DNA of 64,000 nt from Unio delphinus. Its lineage: Eukaryota > Mollusca > Bivalvia > Unionida > Unionidae. The translations under genes and the position numbers were made by a program. Numbering within the stretch: the first letter of the stretch is position 1; each line of letters starts with the position of its first letter. Positions 47,564-61,605 of the stretch are shown here, piece by piece. Where the stretch lies: the NCBI GenBank assembly GCA_029339505.1, contig JAQISU010000193.1:2449501-2513500 (forward strand), in the 5' to 3' direction. The notes under the pieces were generated by a model. The model saw only the letters and a program-made list of their open reading frames with translations. It did no database searches and was not told where the DNA came from.

Positions 47564-48269
47564 CATATTTAGTGTACGCATTTCATAGTTCTGAAGAAAT
47601 GTTGACAAACTCTGCAGAATGCAGAGGCCAATGAGAACAGGTCTTTTTTGATGGTCATTATTGATGTCTAGAGGATGATTGATCATCATATTGTTACAGC
47701 CAGGATTGAATGAATAATAAAATATGAAATTGATGGATGGAATAAATGGAGATCTGGGCAGAGATATAGAATATAACAGCATTAGTCCCACACAGGGAAC
47801 TCATAATTTAATTAATTAGATAAACTGAATAAAATTGTACTAGACTAATTACAGAATTCACCTCTACCAGAACAATAAACTAACTCAATGAGGTTTGCTT
47901 CTTTTTTTCTTTTAGCAGAACCATCATTATATCTCAGGTTATGTTTTCTCAAATACTATCAAATACATGTCCCTTGGTTAGTCTTTACAAGTATTTGCCT
48001 GCCTCCAGAGCCAAAGCCCATTTGCCCCGTTTTAAAAATTTAGGATTTTCCTCTGTATCTGTATATGCCCTTATTAATACAGAAGACTTCGCCTGGGAAC
48101 CGCCCAAACTGTCAGCTTACCTAATAATAATTCAGGTTTATCAAACAAAAATTATTGACACAATTCCCTTTACTGTTTGGAAACGTTTTACTTTTCTCAT
48201 CTGCTTCCATTAACATACTTATCCCTACAAAGGTTCTACTTACGACAAACATTTCAGCACGTGCAAACA

Positions 48270-48870
48270 GGAAAGAAGCTTCCTCAATACCACAAACACC
48301 AACTGAGTTTACTTTGCCAGTTCGAAAGTATGGTGGATAGTGCAAAAATGCCTGTTATTAATATTTACGAATGTTTTAGAGTCAGACACGGTGCTTGTGT
48401 GGATTTGAGAAGGTTTTCCACTAAAGCAAATTTGAACGATTTTACATGTCCAGCAATTATTAATGTTGAACTCAGAAGAACTTGCGATTTTTCAAGCACA
48501 AGAACAATTGCAAATGTGTGACTGGATATTCATGATCTTGCGAGGCTACATGACGCTGTCTCAAAACCTAGCCGAAATCACTGAAAATGGAGGAATCAGA
48601 GACACAGGTGTGACAATGGCGAAAAAACAATACGAAACAATGAGTATGTTCATGATACTGACAATGCAGCAAAACAAAACTTGGGAGAATAGATGGATGA
48701 AGTTCTTGCAGCAGTATTCGTACTAACTTCAAAACGATATGTCAAAAACATATTGACCAGCCATAAAAAGTAGTTAGGGTGAATAAGTCGGAATTACTAT
48801 CGGGACTATGTCAACAGTAATAAGTATTCGGAAAATATGAGAAGAGATAATTTGGATATAGAAGGCTTTG
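48270..48870 (+). pseudogene. Decayed coding-like sequence, unidentified
   Basis: Codon-like composition is higher here than around it. One frame reads MPVINIYECFRVRHGACVDL and later ELRRTCDFSSTRTIANV before a TGA; after it, LDIHDLARLHDAVSK and SKRYVKNILTSHKK occur in related frames with stops. A second frame (48463-48726) is open for 87 codons. I do not recognise the protein. Proximity to the virus-like remnant at 50.5-51.1 kb suggests the same origin; inference. Confidence 0.3.
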
Positions 48871-49108
48871 CTCTGTATTCTTAAAAATAATTCAATATGT
48901 GTAGAATTAATGTTTTATTTTGAATAATCCATAAATATATGTTTTAACTTTATGTGAGTATAGTGTTTATATTTCTTCTACCTCTCTACCGTTCCAGATG
49001 TATAGGGTAGATAATTATTAACAATGATAGAGGTGAAAGTTGAAAGTTTTTACATGATATATTGATTCTGATGAAGAAGAAAACGAACTAAAGTGTTATT
49101 AAATTGAA

Positions 49109-49109
<1 letters not shown>

Positions 49110-49142
<33 letters not shown>
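49110..49142. repeat. (AAT)n microsatellite
   Basis: About 11 AAT/ATA units. Confidence 0.95.
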
Positions 49143-49144
<2 letters not shown>

Positions 49145-50459
49145 TCGACAAAAAAGAGGAATTGCGTCATTTTATCCTTAAAATTGGTATGTATGATTGT
49201 TGAATGAAATGGACACATATTTTTAAATGTATGTCCCTGAATCAGCCATCTAGATAGGCATGATGAGACGTCATTTATATCATACGATTACAGGGGACTC
49301 CAGTCTCGGAATGTCTAAGCCTTATTATAGGTAACTTGAAATTTCGTATATCATCTCTCTTTATAAGAAAGGCTACACAAATGAAGCTTTTATCGTCGTT
49401 TAGTTGGATTTAAAGTGAAACCGGCCACTAGGGTCATATGTTCACTATTTTGCACTGCCATTTAAGCTTTTATTGTCATAATAGTCAACTAAACTGCACA
49501 GCTACAGGTTGTTCTGATGCCGATCATGCGGAGTGGTCTTCTTCAATTACCGTACGTTTGGTCACTTACTGGAAATGCTGCAAACCACTGTACAAGAATA
49601 ACAATATCAATGATTAATAAAGCAGAGGTGATTTTATAGCAATAATAATGGATATTAGATATCACGCGTGTCTTCCAAGCAGTACTAAAGTACATAGAAA
49701 CTAACATTAGAAAAAGCTAGGAAGATTTCCTTGTTTTTAATTCTTCATATTTAAACAACATTTATTGAAAGTTTTGAATCGGAGACGTAGAATTATGTAT
49801 GTGTTTGAAAAATTCAATTAATTCAGGTATATTTGATGCGACACATTCCAACAAGGCAATTTTTTTTCATTTTCAGATAATATGCATGTTATATCGGTGT
49901 AATATTGACCTATTTCGGCCTCTTTGCTCATCTTATATTTAGGTATAAATGCACTAAGAAATATGAAGTGACAGCATAATAACGGAGCAGTTTTTCTCTC
50001 TTTTTTATTGGGTAGTTGCTAGGAGAACAAAATCACATTTAGTAAATACTAATACTAAATATCATAGAAAAATCTATCAAAATCGTAATATTTGTAGGGT
50101 GAAATCCCGAGCGATTCTCAAATTGATTTATCGATAAATCGTTAAATGTGCCATGTTTTGCTCATAAATCAACTAAATTCGGATATATTTTTACGAAAAT
50201 ATCCAAAATAAACAGACCCAAAAAAAGATGTTATATGTTATATAGTGTTCAATAACACGATTTATAGATAAATCATTTATAGAATTGCTGGGGTTTTTAG
50301 CTTACAAAAATTAGAAATCTGACAGATTTTCTACGATAAAATTAACTAAAATGGATAATAAAAAAAGATTAAATTGCATCAAATCTGTAAAGAAATATAT
50401 AGTTTTACTGAAATCAGATTTTTATTCAGAACTATATAATAATTTATTAAGTTCATCAA

Positions 50460-51107
50460 GTTTAATGCAGGAATGCGCGTAGTTTATAATCTGATCTTTG
50501 TCACACGTGATCACATAAATAAGTTCTCGTCGCAATCTATCAAACTGTTCTTGCGTCAGTCAAAAATCTTCGTCACCGAACCCATCAATGACTATATCAA
50601 CGGTGTTAAATGAAGACTGTGTAAATATTAATTTACATTTCCAAGTGCTTCCTTGTCGTGTATAAAAACATTTACGTGCTGGTAAATATGTAATATTTAT
50701 CAGATTAATTCGTGAATCAAGATCAAAAAATCGTTTACGATAAAAAAAATCTTAAGATTTCACATTGAAATTTATCAGTAAAACCTCGCCACGTAAATCA
50801 ATCAAGTGTCCCCTCTCGTCGGTGAGTTTAAAATTTATTCTTGACAAGTATTGATTATGCGTGCGTAGATAAAGAGGATTGATTGGTTTCCGCACGATCG
50901 AATTATTTGGAGGTAATCCACAAAATGGTTCAGATCTGATATTTGGCCAACTATGATATACTCGCAGTTGTGCAAGTGCAATCTTGCTGAAATTGCAGTT
51001 GGAAAATTAATACTAAATTCAGGATAGGTTGTGCTCACTGATAACATAGTGGTTTTCACCGGTGTTATGTTCGTGGCAATCTGTTGCAATAGTTCTTGTG
51101 CTGACAT
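50460..51107 (-). pseudogene. 'FPTAIS' virus-like protein, broken copy B, with following remnant
   Basis: On the minus strand, ATG 51107 starts MSAQELLQQIATNITPVKTT and leads to EFSINFPTAIS. A frameshift near 51000 moves the similarity to another frame, with VYHSWPNIRS, and later NFKLTDERGHLIDLRGEVLL, a motif I associate with virus-like elements of cnidarians. A second remnant follows (about 50740-50460, e.g. LTQEQFDRLRRELIYVIT). Landmarks match copy A at 29819-29974, so both derive from one element family. Not functional. Confidence 0.5.
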
Positions 51108-52800
51108 TTATCTATTTATCTGTAACTTTAATGGGTGTAGCTTATATCACAGTCATTGCTTCGGAGAATCTTCAAACTCTTATTATTTCTACTCCGCTTG
51201 TATAGATAGATGGTTGTTTCGACATGTTTTTTTTTCAATAACGTACTTTTTACGACCCTCTCTAGATTTTATATAAAATTGTCCTTTCGGAGATACGTTA
51301 TGTCCACCATGGCAGGTCTAAAAAAGAGACCTCATTTTTTTATATGGTTCTAAATGGCAATGATGCTTGTTGTATATTCTATATAGATGCCAGAGTTGGT
51401 GTCTTCAAAATGGTGTTGTCACTAATAAACCTGAATGAATAACCAATATGACATGGGGTTTTCTCCAAAAGACTACAGATCTCTGATGACTTTGTTCTAA
51501 ATGAACATGGTTCCAATCTGACATTAACCATGCCCACCACGGCAGCTATTTTGAAAGTATTGCTGTCGCAGTAGAATATCTGAGATAGTTTAAATACGCA
51601 ATAAGTTTAAATACGCAAGAAAAAATGGAAGACATTGTGTAATGTCACAAACTGAATAAATGCAACGTTTCTAGGATTTCACCATAGCTCATCACATAAA
51701 TAAGAAAAGATAAACATATAACGTTATTTTGTCAATTATATAATAAAATGCAAATGATACAAATAAAAAATAAAGAAACATATACGAGGCTATGACAAGT
51801 TTTTGGATGCATATGTCGTCAGTATGCAATTGACTATAGAGTATTTGAAAACAAACTGAAATTAAAAAGTAGAAAGTTCTGAACTTTAAATTCAATTGAT
51901 GAATCAATTTTCACTTAATGCCCTAGTTAGAAATTCCTTACCAAAATATTGCCATATTTATCACGTATTGACTCCACTGCAAATCAACGTGTAAGCGAAT
52001 ATAGTTGCAAATATGTCAGCTGCATGAGTTACAAATTCGCCGTATTTGCCAAACAAAATGCAGGGAAGAAATGAGATACTTCACAAATATATAGATCCCT
52101 ATAGATTTCTTGTAGTACATAAATATATGGTGCTGCCTGCTGGGAGAAAAGATTTATTTATCGTTCCCTCTGCATGATAAAGCCAGTAATGTATTGAAAA
52201 TGCCGATAAGACACTCAAAAGCAAAAAGTCACCATTTTATTAATGCATCCTACTCAATCTGTCAGTGGAAGTTTTGGGACTGCTAATGCTCCATGAATAT
52301 TTGTGACATTGACCCACTTCCATGTGAAACTTATTTTGCATTCATTATAACATATCCAAATATACTTCATTTCAATAAGAAAAATCTAGCAATAGGAACA
52401 GGTTTAGCCAGGAAACTTTAGCACATTTTATATTGGTCATGTAAGATGCTGGTTGAAACTAAAACAGAACGATGTTGCAAGAAGGACTGATGGACTATTG
52501 ACCTACATGTACCTATATGTACATACATGTTCATAAGAAAACGATGGAACAGATAGATTTTTGGCCCTTCTGATTTAAATCGTTTGATTCTTTTTTATGC
52601 TATAGGGTGATTGTCTTAATAATATGATGGTAATAAGTTGCAGTTTATGTTGCCGATATGCGTTCATTATTATGTATGTATTATGTCTGGGTGTACTTCA
52701 AGTATGTTGCTTGTCTTAATGTTAAAACTTGCTTTTAATCAATGAAATATCAAGTAAAATGTTGTATTGTAATTATTGTTTATTTAATATTTACGGTTGT
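51108..52800. other. Non-coding stretch
   Basis: AT-rich. 'atgtccaccatggcagg' (51300) and 'atgcccaccacggcagc' (51529) hint at a duplicated dispersed repeat. No gene seen. Confidence 0.4.
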
Positions 52801-52859
52801 ATTCCTCAACCTTTTTCCAGAGCCGACTTAATATTGAGGCAGAAATGTGCATACTAGTT

Positions 52860-53007
52860 AAAGACATATAAATATTCTCTGTGTAGAAACCACCCAGTCC
52901 CATGAAGTACGTGTACGTACAACAGACAGAAAGAAACCACCAGCCCAAGACAGATCCTGTCCCAAGGATCCCTTGGGAGTAAAGAGATTCTTACACAGAC
53001 AGAAAAG
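52860..53007 (+). other. Possible exon upstream of the paralogue, unassigned
   Basis: A less AT-rich segment ends at AAAAG/GTAATA. One frame is open from about 52887 with Lys/Arg/Pro-rich residues (RTTDRKKPPAQDRSCPKDP) but would end in phase 2, whereas the exon at 59235 starts in phase 0. A 5' UTR exon is possible. Weak. Confidence 0.2.
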
Positions 53008-53164
53008 GTAATAACTGTATGTTTTCATTTATTATGGACAGCCATCCTGAGTTGTCGTGTTTTGCTATGTGTAGCTATTTATAGCTATGCAAAAAAAAAA
53101 ACCAGCTTATTCAAACTACAAATGTACTACAATAGTTTCAGTACAATATCCCTCAAAATGAAGT

Positions 53165-54569
<1,405 letters not shown>

Positions 54570-54572
54570 AAG

Positions 54573-54712
54573 CTTCTCTACCATAGCAAGAGATACATAT
54601 TAATTTGACTGAGTATTTAGTGGCTTAAATACGTTTGGATTTCTTCTCTACCATAGCAAGAGATACATATTAATTTGACTGAGTATTTAGTGGCTTAAAT
54701 ACGTTTGGATTT
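54573..54712. repeat. 70-bp perfect tandem duplication
   Basis: 'cttctctaccatagcaagag', 'atacatattaatttgactga', 'gtatttagtggcttaaatac', 'gtttggattt' occurs twice head to tail without differences, so it is recent. Confidence 0.9.
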
Positions 54713-54779
54713 ATGTGCTTTGCATTGATTTAATTAGAAAGTATGTTGCTTGTTTTGTTAGGAAATTAAAGAACTTACT

Positions 54780-55325
54780 GTTTTCAAAGCAAGAGAAAAA
54801 ATGTATGGAAATGCAAACTCAGACGAGGACCAATGGAAATTCACAGAATGGGAATTGAGGGAAATACAAACGCAGAAGGATCAAAATTAGAGACAAATGC
54901 AAATACGGAGAAAATGATGAGATATAAACACAAATGTATAAACATGAAAAAGAAATAAAATGTAGAGAGATAAAAAGGAGAGTTAGAAAGTAAAAACACC
55001 AGATAAATATCAATGCAATACCAAACTTAAACACACCTCCAACGATTAGCTAGAGATCACAGAGAAAAACAAATGCATAAAGAGGAAACCGAGATGCACA
55101 GGGAGAAAAGGGAGGGACAGAAAAGGGGAAGAAAGACAAATTCAGAGAAACAATACCTAGAGCCGAAACGAAAGCAAAAAGAGACGAATACAAGTGCAAA
55201 GACAAAGAAAGAAGATCAGCAGCTGTAGATGCATAGATATGAGATGGAGCTGGGGAGAAAGACAAAAAGAAAGAGAGCAAATAGGAGAAGCAGGAAAGTA
55301 AAAGCAATATAGATTAACATAACTA
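54780..55325. repeat. Purine-rich strand-asymmetric tract
   Basis: The + strand is mostly A/G/C with little T over about 540 bases, built from loose repeats of 'gagacaaatgcaaa' and 'agaaagac' type. Minus-strand open frames here (Ser/Phe/Leu-rich) are composition artefacts. Confidence 0.6.
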
Positions 55326-57222
55326 GTACTATAACTCGCAAGAAGAGCACAGACACACACACATTTACATACAAGATCAGGTTTTGAGGTTACCAAACAT
55401 ATACTGGGCTATTTCCACTGTTTTTTTTTCTTCAAGAAACAAATGGCTAAATGCTTTCTTAAAACTGAATAAAAGAAAATGGTTGCAAATGTGAAGTTCA
55501 AGAGAGCATTATACTTTCTTACTACAAAGAGTACTTGCTGGTTGAAGCTCGTAAAGTGTGCATTTTACTGTTGATATGACATATTGTTCATTTTAAATGG
55601 CTTAAGGAATATATATTGTTATGGATATCTGCATTATATATTAATATATTTTATAGTTTTATTTTAAGTCATTTGGGTCTATGGCATTTATATTTAAATT
55701 CTATAAATGAAGCGTTCATATACAATATGTTGCAGAATTCTTGTTCATAAACCATGGTCGATTCCCTGGTTGGAACAGCAGCTATCTCGGGTAAAGTACG
55801 CCACACATTGATTTGAATCGAGGTCACGTGATGTTAGGAGTACATTTGTGCTCTAGGTATATCATATATTCCCTAGTTAGTGGTTGGCGGAATAATTTGA
55901 TATTACGCAATATGATGACTTGAACGTTTGATAATATTTGGCTGATTTCATGCATTGTTGATATGGTGTACACCAAGTGATTATACATGAGAACGCAAAC
56001 AGAGTAGAAAAGTCTTAATTTAAGCAGACTCAACATGAGGAGTATGTGAAATTACTTTGTACTAGTCTGCTTTCATCGTTTTACTTTCAAGCATATTTGG
56101 ATTTAGATCTGTGACTACAGTGGTACTCGTTAGCACATTAGTTCATTAGAATTTACGTTCGAAACACCTTGGATATTTTCTAGATTAAAGTTAAATTGAT
56201 CGTACAAGTTATGATAATATTCATTATTTTATTTTATATTACTTTGTCTGATTTTAGATTTTAGGGAAATATATTTATCTTATGGAAAATGAAATGCTTC
56301 TTCGCTTGTATCTTATCTTGATGCTTAATTTAAACTCCATAGATGTAGCACCAAAAATGGGAAGCTCATCGCAAATGGAATATTATTTGACTATTTTCCG
56401 GATTTGCATAAAATTTTCAAAAGTTTGATATTTCATCGATTTTTATATGTATGACGATTGTTGTTTTAATTTGAATTTCACTGCTTTAAGTATTATTAGT
56501 TTCTGGTATTTTAATTATATAGCTGGTTCTGGTGCTTTTTATAGCCTATCAGGAAATTTGTTCAGTTTCTTTTCTATAATTTCTCCCAATCTCTGCTGTT
56601 TTTTCTCTATCTCTCAATTTCTCCATATCTCTATCTTTCTGCTCTACTTTCTCTCTCCCATTTCTCTCTTTCAATTGCTATGATTCATTTTGCAATTGGC
56701 TTTGTTTCTATTGTATTTACGTTTGTAAATAATACTGAAGCAGTTCTTTATAACTCTTTTTCCATCCTAACTTTATCCGATACAGACGAAGACTTCTTTA
56801 TCAGACCATAAACACGTTAAACAAAAAGGTTATGGTTCACCGAATAATCTATCATGATATTCTTGATTTGCTGTTTCATCAAGGAATCGTTCACCTCAAC
56901 AGGATCATAATGTTCAGCAAGTCCAGTTAACTTGTCCTTTATTATTTTCTCCTGGTTAGGATCGGCAATACAAACATCTACCCTACATGGCATAGTGAAG
57001 GCTTAATGGAATATTTTGGCTTTGATACTAGCTTCGCAATACCTTGAAACATTTATTATTTCAGCCCTCTCAAATAATTGTATCCACTGATCACAACTCT
57101 CTTACTTTCATAAACTAATTTAAAAAAACTTATATAAAACACATATTCTTCAGATTGCTTTTGATGCAGCAGGAATACAATATTGACATTAGAAACATCA
57201 GAGGAAAATATAAAGTGATTGT
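55326..57222. other. Non-coding stretch
   Basis: AT-rich; a C/T-rich tract at 56560-56680. No gene recognised. Confidence 0.4.
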
Positions 57223-57478
57223 TTTGTTGTTGTTGTTGTTGTTGTTGTTGTAGGGTTTGACGCCATTTTTCAGCACACGATAGGCTATACATGGCGGCCA
57301 GTAATATTGGTGGAGGAAGAACCCGGGGAAACCCCCGGTAAGAACCACCGACCCACGAGAAGCTACTGGCAAGCTTTCTCACATAACTACATTAGCCGAA
57401 TCTGAGACTCGAACACACACAGACAGGTGAGATGGCAGTGATCCATAACGGAAAGCGCTTTAGACCACTCGGGGCAAC
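57223..57478 (-). repeat. tRNA-derived SINE, second family, full minus-strand copy with (AAC)n tail
   Basis: In sense orientation: head with 'agtggtctaaagcgctttcc'-type A box (57440-57475) and a B-box region 'gtgttcgagtc' (57408-57420), body with the conserved 'ttcttcctccacc' and 'ggcgtcaaaccc', and an (AAC)n tail of about nine units (57225-57250). It is the only copy with a long tail, so probably the youngest. Confidence 0.85.
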
Positions 57479-57479
57479 T

Positions 57480-59234
57480 AAAGTTATTGCATATGCACTG
57501 ATGAATATTTTTAAGCAGCATATTGCTCTTTCTTTTGTGTATATTTTGAGTCATTCATAAGACACACTAGTAGGTAGATTTAGTTATTATTATTATATTT
57601 GTCTATTTGACTAACATGTATTTACACAAATCTTTATTGTGGAGGTGTTATGTATATTTAATATACATTTTAATTTTTATGACTGATTGAGGATTCAGGA
57701 TAGATTTGCATACCTAAGTTTTCTCCTCTTTTGACTGAGATGTGAATGGGGTTTTACCTCCTTGACTTATGTCATGTTATAAGCAGTAAGTAATCACTAA
57801 AATTTGATTTCTAGAGTTAGCGAAATTTTCTATCCGAAACTTTACTTTGCAGAATACTCTATTGTATCGTAGGTTAATTAAATATTGTTGTATAGACAAA
57901 GGATTACTAAGCATTTGTTCATTACTGTTTTATGTTTGCCTCAGGGAATCTGTGTTAAGAGATTTTAGTTTTGTTTAGATGGAATTGGAAAATAATTATT
58001 TATTTAAATTATGTATTGGAATTACAAACTGCTCTTTAACATTTGCACTAATATATTACTTTGGAATGATTGTGAACACGGTTTAGACTTTTGGAACATG
58101 GGCACAAAAAAAAACTATCGACATTCAAGACGATGTGAATTCCTTTCAAACATTCTAAACTTTCGGCTTACGATAAGACATTTACAATTAATTGGAATTT
58201 AATTAATCATACTCTCTGTGTCTCTTAAGCTTTCACTTTGTAATTAGAAAACTAAATTATCTTTTAATGATAATAAGCTTGTTTGTTTCGCTTCTTGCTG
58301 TTCACAATTCTCGATTTTCCAAGTAGTTCCCTGCATGTCATCTTATGTTGGTATCTGACTTCCACATAACTTGTACACCCCCTCATTCAATTTAGTATAT
58401 AGATGATAGATAGATGAACATGGATAGATAGATAGACAAACAGACAAGACAGACAGACAGATCATATTTCTATGTTCTCTACACTGCCATCACTAGTAAT
58501 TCGTATTCATACTTAATCGCATATGTCATTTGCTAGACATCAGATGACAAAGTTCTTGTATTCTAAATTATTTGGATTAAACACTCCGAGATCTATGTTC
58601 CTAGTTTAAAATAATGTAATGGCTATTATAATCAAACAGATAACAATGGCAAAGATTCCAGCCATAATATAACGGCCCTAACTAACAGCGTCCTATAAAT
58701 AACAAACATTGCATAGTGTGGTTGTACTTCATACTCTTGTAAAAACATAATATATAAACATCTCTCAATCCTGAGTTCACAAACGATCAGGAATTGTCAT
58801 ATGTGTTACGGTTCAGACTTTCATATTCATCGTCTGAAGAGAATGATATATGTACAATGGTAAAATTGAGTTACAGTCAACTTTCTCTGTTCAGTTCTGA
58901 CATAAACACACACTGTTGCAGTATTTATAGCCCTCATAACTATTACAATCAAATGTACAACATATACACTGCCTAGAATCATGAAACAATACTGGGGTGT
59001 GAGGTGGTTGGAGGACCATCAAACGATACAATCAATGCACATGTATATAATTTCAATAAAGAATAACAAATGGCAATGAATTTATACTTGGCCAGGGCCA
59101 GAACAGGTCGCACTTGTCACTTTTAACAAGAATGGATCAGTACATTGATCATTGTGGGAATGGTTGATCTAGGTGCAATACAAATAAATAATGGGCAAAT
59201 GTACATCTGTTGAACTGTTTTGTTTTATTTACAG
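57480..59234. other. Region upstream of the paralogue exon
   Basis: No gene recognised. Contains a GATA/GACA microsatellite (58404-58462). Confidence 0.45.
58404..58462. repeat. (GATA)n/(GACA)n microsatellite
   Basis: Imperfect GATA units followed by GACA units. Confidence 0.85.
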
Positions 59235-59427
59235 TCCACTTCGGAAGCGTTCACATTGGGCTGCTTTGGGTGTTTTGGAACCAGAGTTTCCGAAAACAAG
59301 AAAAAGGCTAATGAACATTACAAGAAAGAGTTCGATAAGGATGGAAACGAATGGAAGGACCAGGAAATAACAGCCCCGTCTGATAATGCCTCACAAACAG
59401 TTTCACTTGGTGAGGCAGTCACGCCAG
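59235..59427 (+). CDS. Exon of a second gene, similar to the N-terminal exon of the protease gene
   Basis: 193 bases between TTTTATTTACAG and GTTAGT, phase 0 to 1. Encodes STSEAFTLGCFGCFGTRVSE, a Lys-rich stretch (NKKKANEHYKKEF), an acidic Asp/Glu/Trp part and a Ser/Thr-rich end. Base composition is less AT-rich than the flanks, as expected for an exon. Exon 1 of the protease gene has the same order: a Phe/Gly-Cys-Phe-x-Cys motif, lysines, then Glu/Thr. I infer a paralogue or related gene continuing to the right of the window. It has no ATG, so an upstream exon should exist. Confidence 0.6.
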
Positions 59428-60407
59428 GTTAGTGCTCAGTTATAATTAATTATTTGTCTGGATCATTAGACCTTTTCATCCTAATGAGTACCAGGGACCA
59501 CATTTTAAATGTTCTGTGGTCATCTAAAAGCAAATGAGCTTTTCCACTTTCCAGTTCAGAAATGTATGCCAATTTACCAGTAAAGCTAACCTTTTAAATG
59601 AGATTGTATGGTTTAATTTTGTTGAGTTTGTATTTCTAGAGTAATTATTGTATTTTCTTTTCTTTTGTAATCTGTTTGTTTTGAATAATTTTGTCTCGCT
59701 TTTGTCCTATTACTCCAACCGCTAGTACACTAAATCTGCCGTGACTTTGAAAATTGTGATTAAAGGAATCAAATATGTATAATAAAAGTTAATAAGAAAA
59801 ACTAGAGCAATCCTTGTTGTTGATAAATTTAATTTAGATTAATATTTTACTGCCTACATAGACCTATTTAGGTAACACTTGCTATGGACTAGTTTTTTAT
59901 GTGCCTGCATGTGATTCTGTGGTCGGTTGGACCAACACATCATTGTAAAGCTGTCTACTGCACTTTCTGTTTTATAGTTCACATATTCCGCTTTTAAAAA
60001 TTAAAGGAACCCACTCATTTAGAAAAGTAATCAAATAACCCAGCACGATAGTTTACCTGTTCTATCAACACATTAGAGAGAACCGAGCCAGAACTGCGGA
60101 CAGAAAATGTTCCACCAGTATACGGACAGGTTCGGTGAAGCGTGACAGATCCATTATTCATGAGCAATTGACATGTGTATAGAACAAGCCGTTAATTGAT
60201 TACTGTATTACCGGAATAATGGGAGTTTAACGTTTGATAATATTTAATTGATTTCATGCAATCCAAACACGGATTGTCTTCATTAGCAATAACGTATTAA
60301 AAGATGGTTATGATGTCATCTGAGCCGTTGAGGAAAATCTTCCAACCGTTGCTGGAAAGGAGATAACACCATAATAAACTATTTCGGAAGATTCACTCTA
60401 GTAAGCG

Positions 60408-60492
<85 letters not shown>

Positions 60493-60977
60493 CCTGCTTT
60501 TTCTGCCATTCTATTGTCCAAAATGTTTAAAGAGAAATATTTAAGGGCAACTCCTGCATTGTTTGTTCAGTGCTAGTCAAAATTCCGAAATTAATGCTTT
60601 TATTGAATACCTAGAAACCACCTGCTAAGAAATGTTGCAAATTCAATAGCTTATAGACATCAATGTTTTGAGCGTGTACAGGCGAGTATCGAAGGTGCTG
60701 AGCTTGAATTCATGTTTTCAAAGGTATCTACCTTTGTGTATTTCATGCACATAAAGTAAGTTCAGTTCCTATATGTAATGTATGAAACAGTATTTACAAA
60801 CATATTAAATTTAATGTTGGGATAAGTTATTTATGAAAGAATAAATATTACATGCATATCTCTCTGTTTATTTAAATTCAAATTCATTCTTTTATATTTA
60901 CGGGGTGAAACCTGTCAATATAAATTTGGTTCTGAGCCATAAAGAGACTGAAAACGGTTGTACTGATATTGCAACAT
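59428..60977. other. Probable intron with a long (TA)n run
   Basis: (TA)n at 60412-60490. The rest shows no gene. Confidence 0.5.
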
Positions 60978-61605
60978 TTTAATGCTGATACATTATCCAA
61001 TTAATGGTGATACATTATCCATTTAATGCTTATACATTATCCATTTCATGCTGATACATTATCCAATTAATGCTGATACAATATCCAATTAATGCTGATA
61101 CATTATCCATTTTAATGCTGATACATTATCCAATCAATGCTGATACATTATCCATTTAATGCTTATACATTATCCATTTAATGCTGATACATTATCCATT
61201 TAATGCTGATACATTATCCAATTAATGCTGATACAATATCCAATTAATGCTGATACATTATCCATTTTAATGCTGATACATTATCAAATGAATGCTGATA
61301 CATTATCAAATGAATGCTGATCCATTATCCAATTAATGCTGATACAATATCCAATTAATGCTGATACATTATCCATTTTAATGCTGATGCATTATCCAAT
61401 GAATACTGATACATTATCCAATGAATGCTGATACATTATCAAATAAATGCTGATACATTATCCAATTACTGCTAATTATTTATCCAATGAATGCTGATAC
61501 ATTATCCAATGAATGCTGATACATTATCCAATTACTGCTTATTATTTATCCAATGAATGCTGATACATTATTCATTTAATCCTGATACATTATCCATTCG
61601 TTGCA
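60978..61605. repeat. 22-bp tandem repeat, about 28 copies
   Basis: Units of 'atgctgatacattatccaat' plus TA, with variants 'caatatcc', 'tatcaaatga' and a 'ctgcttattatttatcc' form repeated twice near 61460 and 61530. Blocks of variants recur, so segments of several units were duplicated. Confidence 0.95.

Larger units (their letters stand above)
47564..50459. other. Non-coding region with one coding-like patch
   Basis: Mostly AT-rich. It includes an (AAT)n run (49110-49142) and a decayed coding-like patch (48270-48870, listed separately). Nothing else recognised. Confidence 0.45.

Noticed and set aside
28600..51107. One large virus-like element spanning both clusters
   Set aside because: Exons 8 and 9 of the host gene and the satellite lie between, and the two remnants are on opposite strands and share the same gene, so they are separate insertions.
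54819..55396. Minus-strand Ser/Phe/Leu-rich open frames
   Set aside because: Product of the purine-rich composition of the plus strand; no start context or homology.
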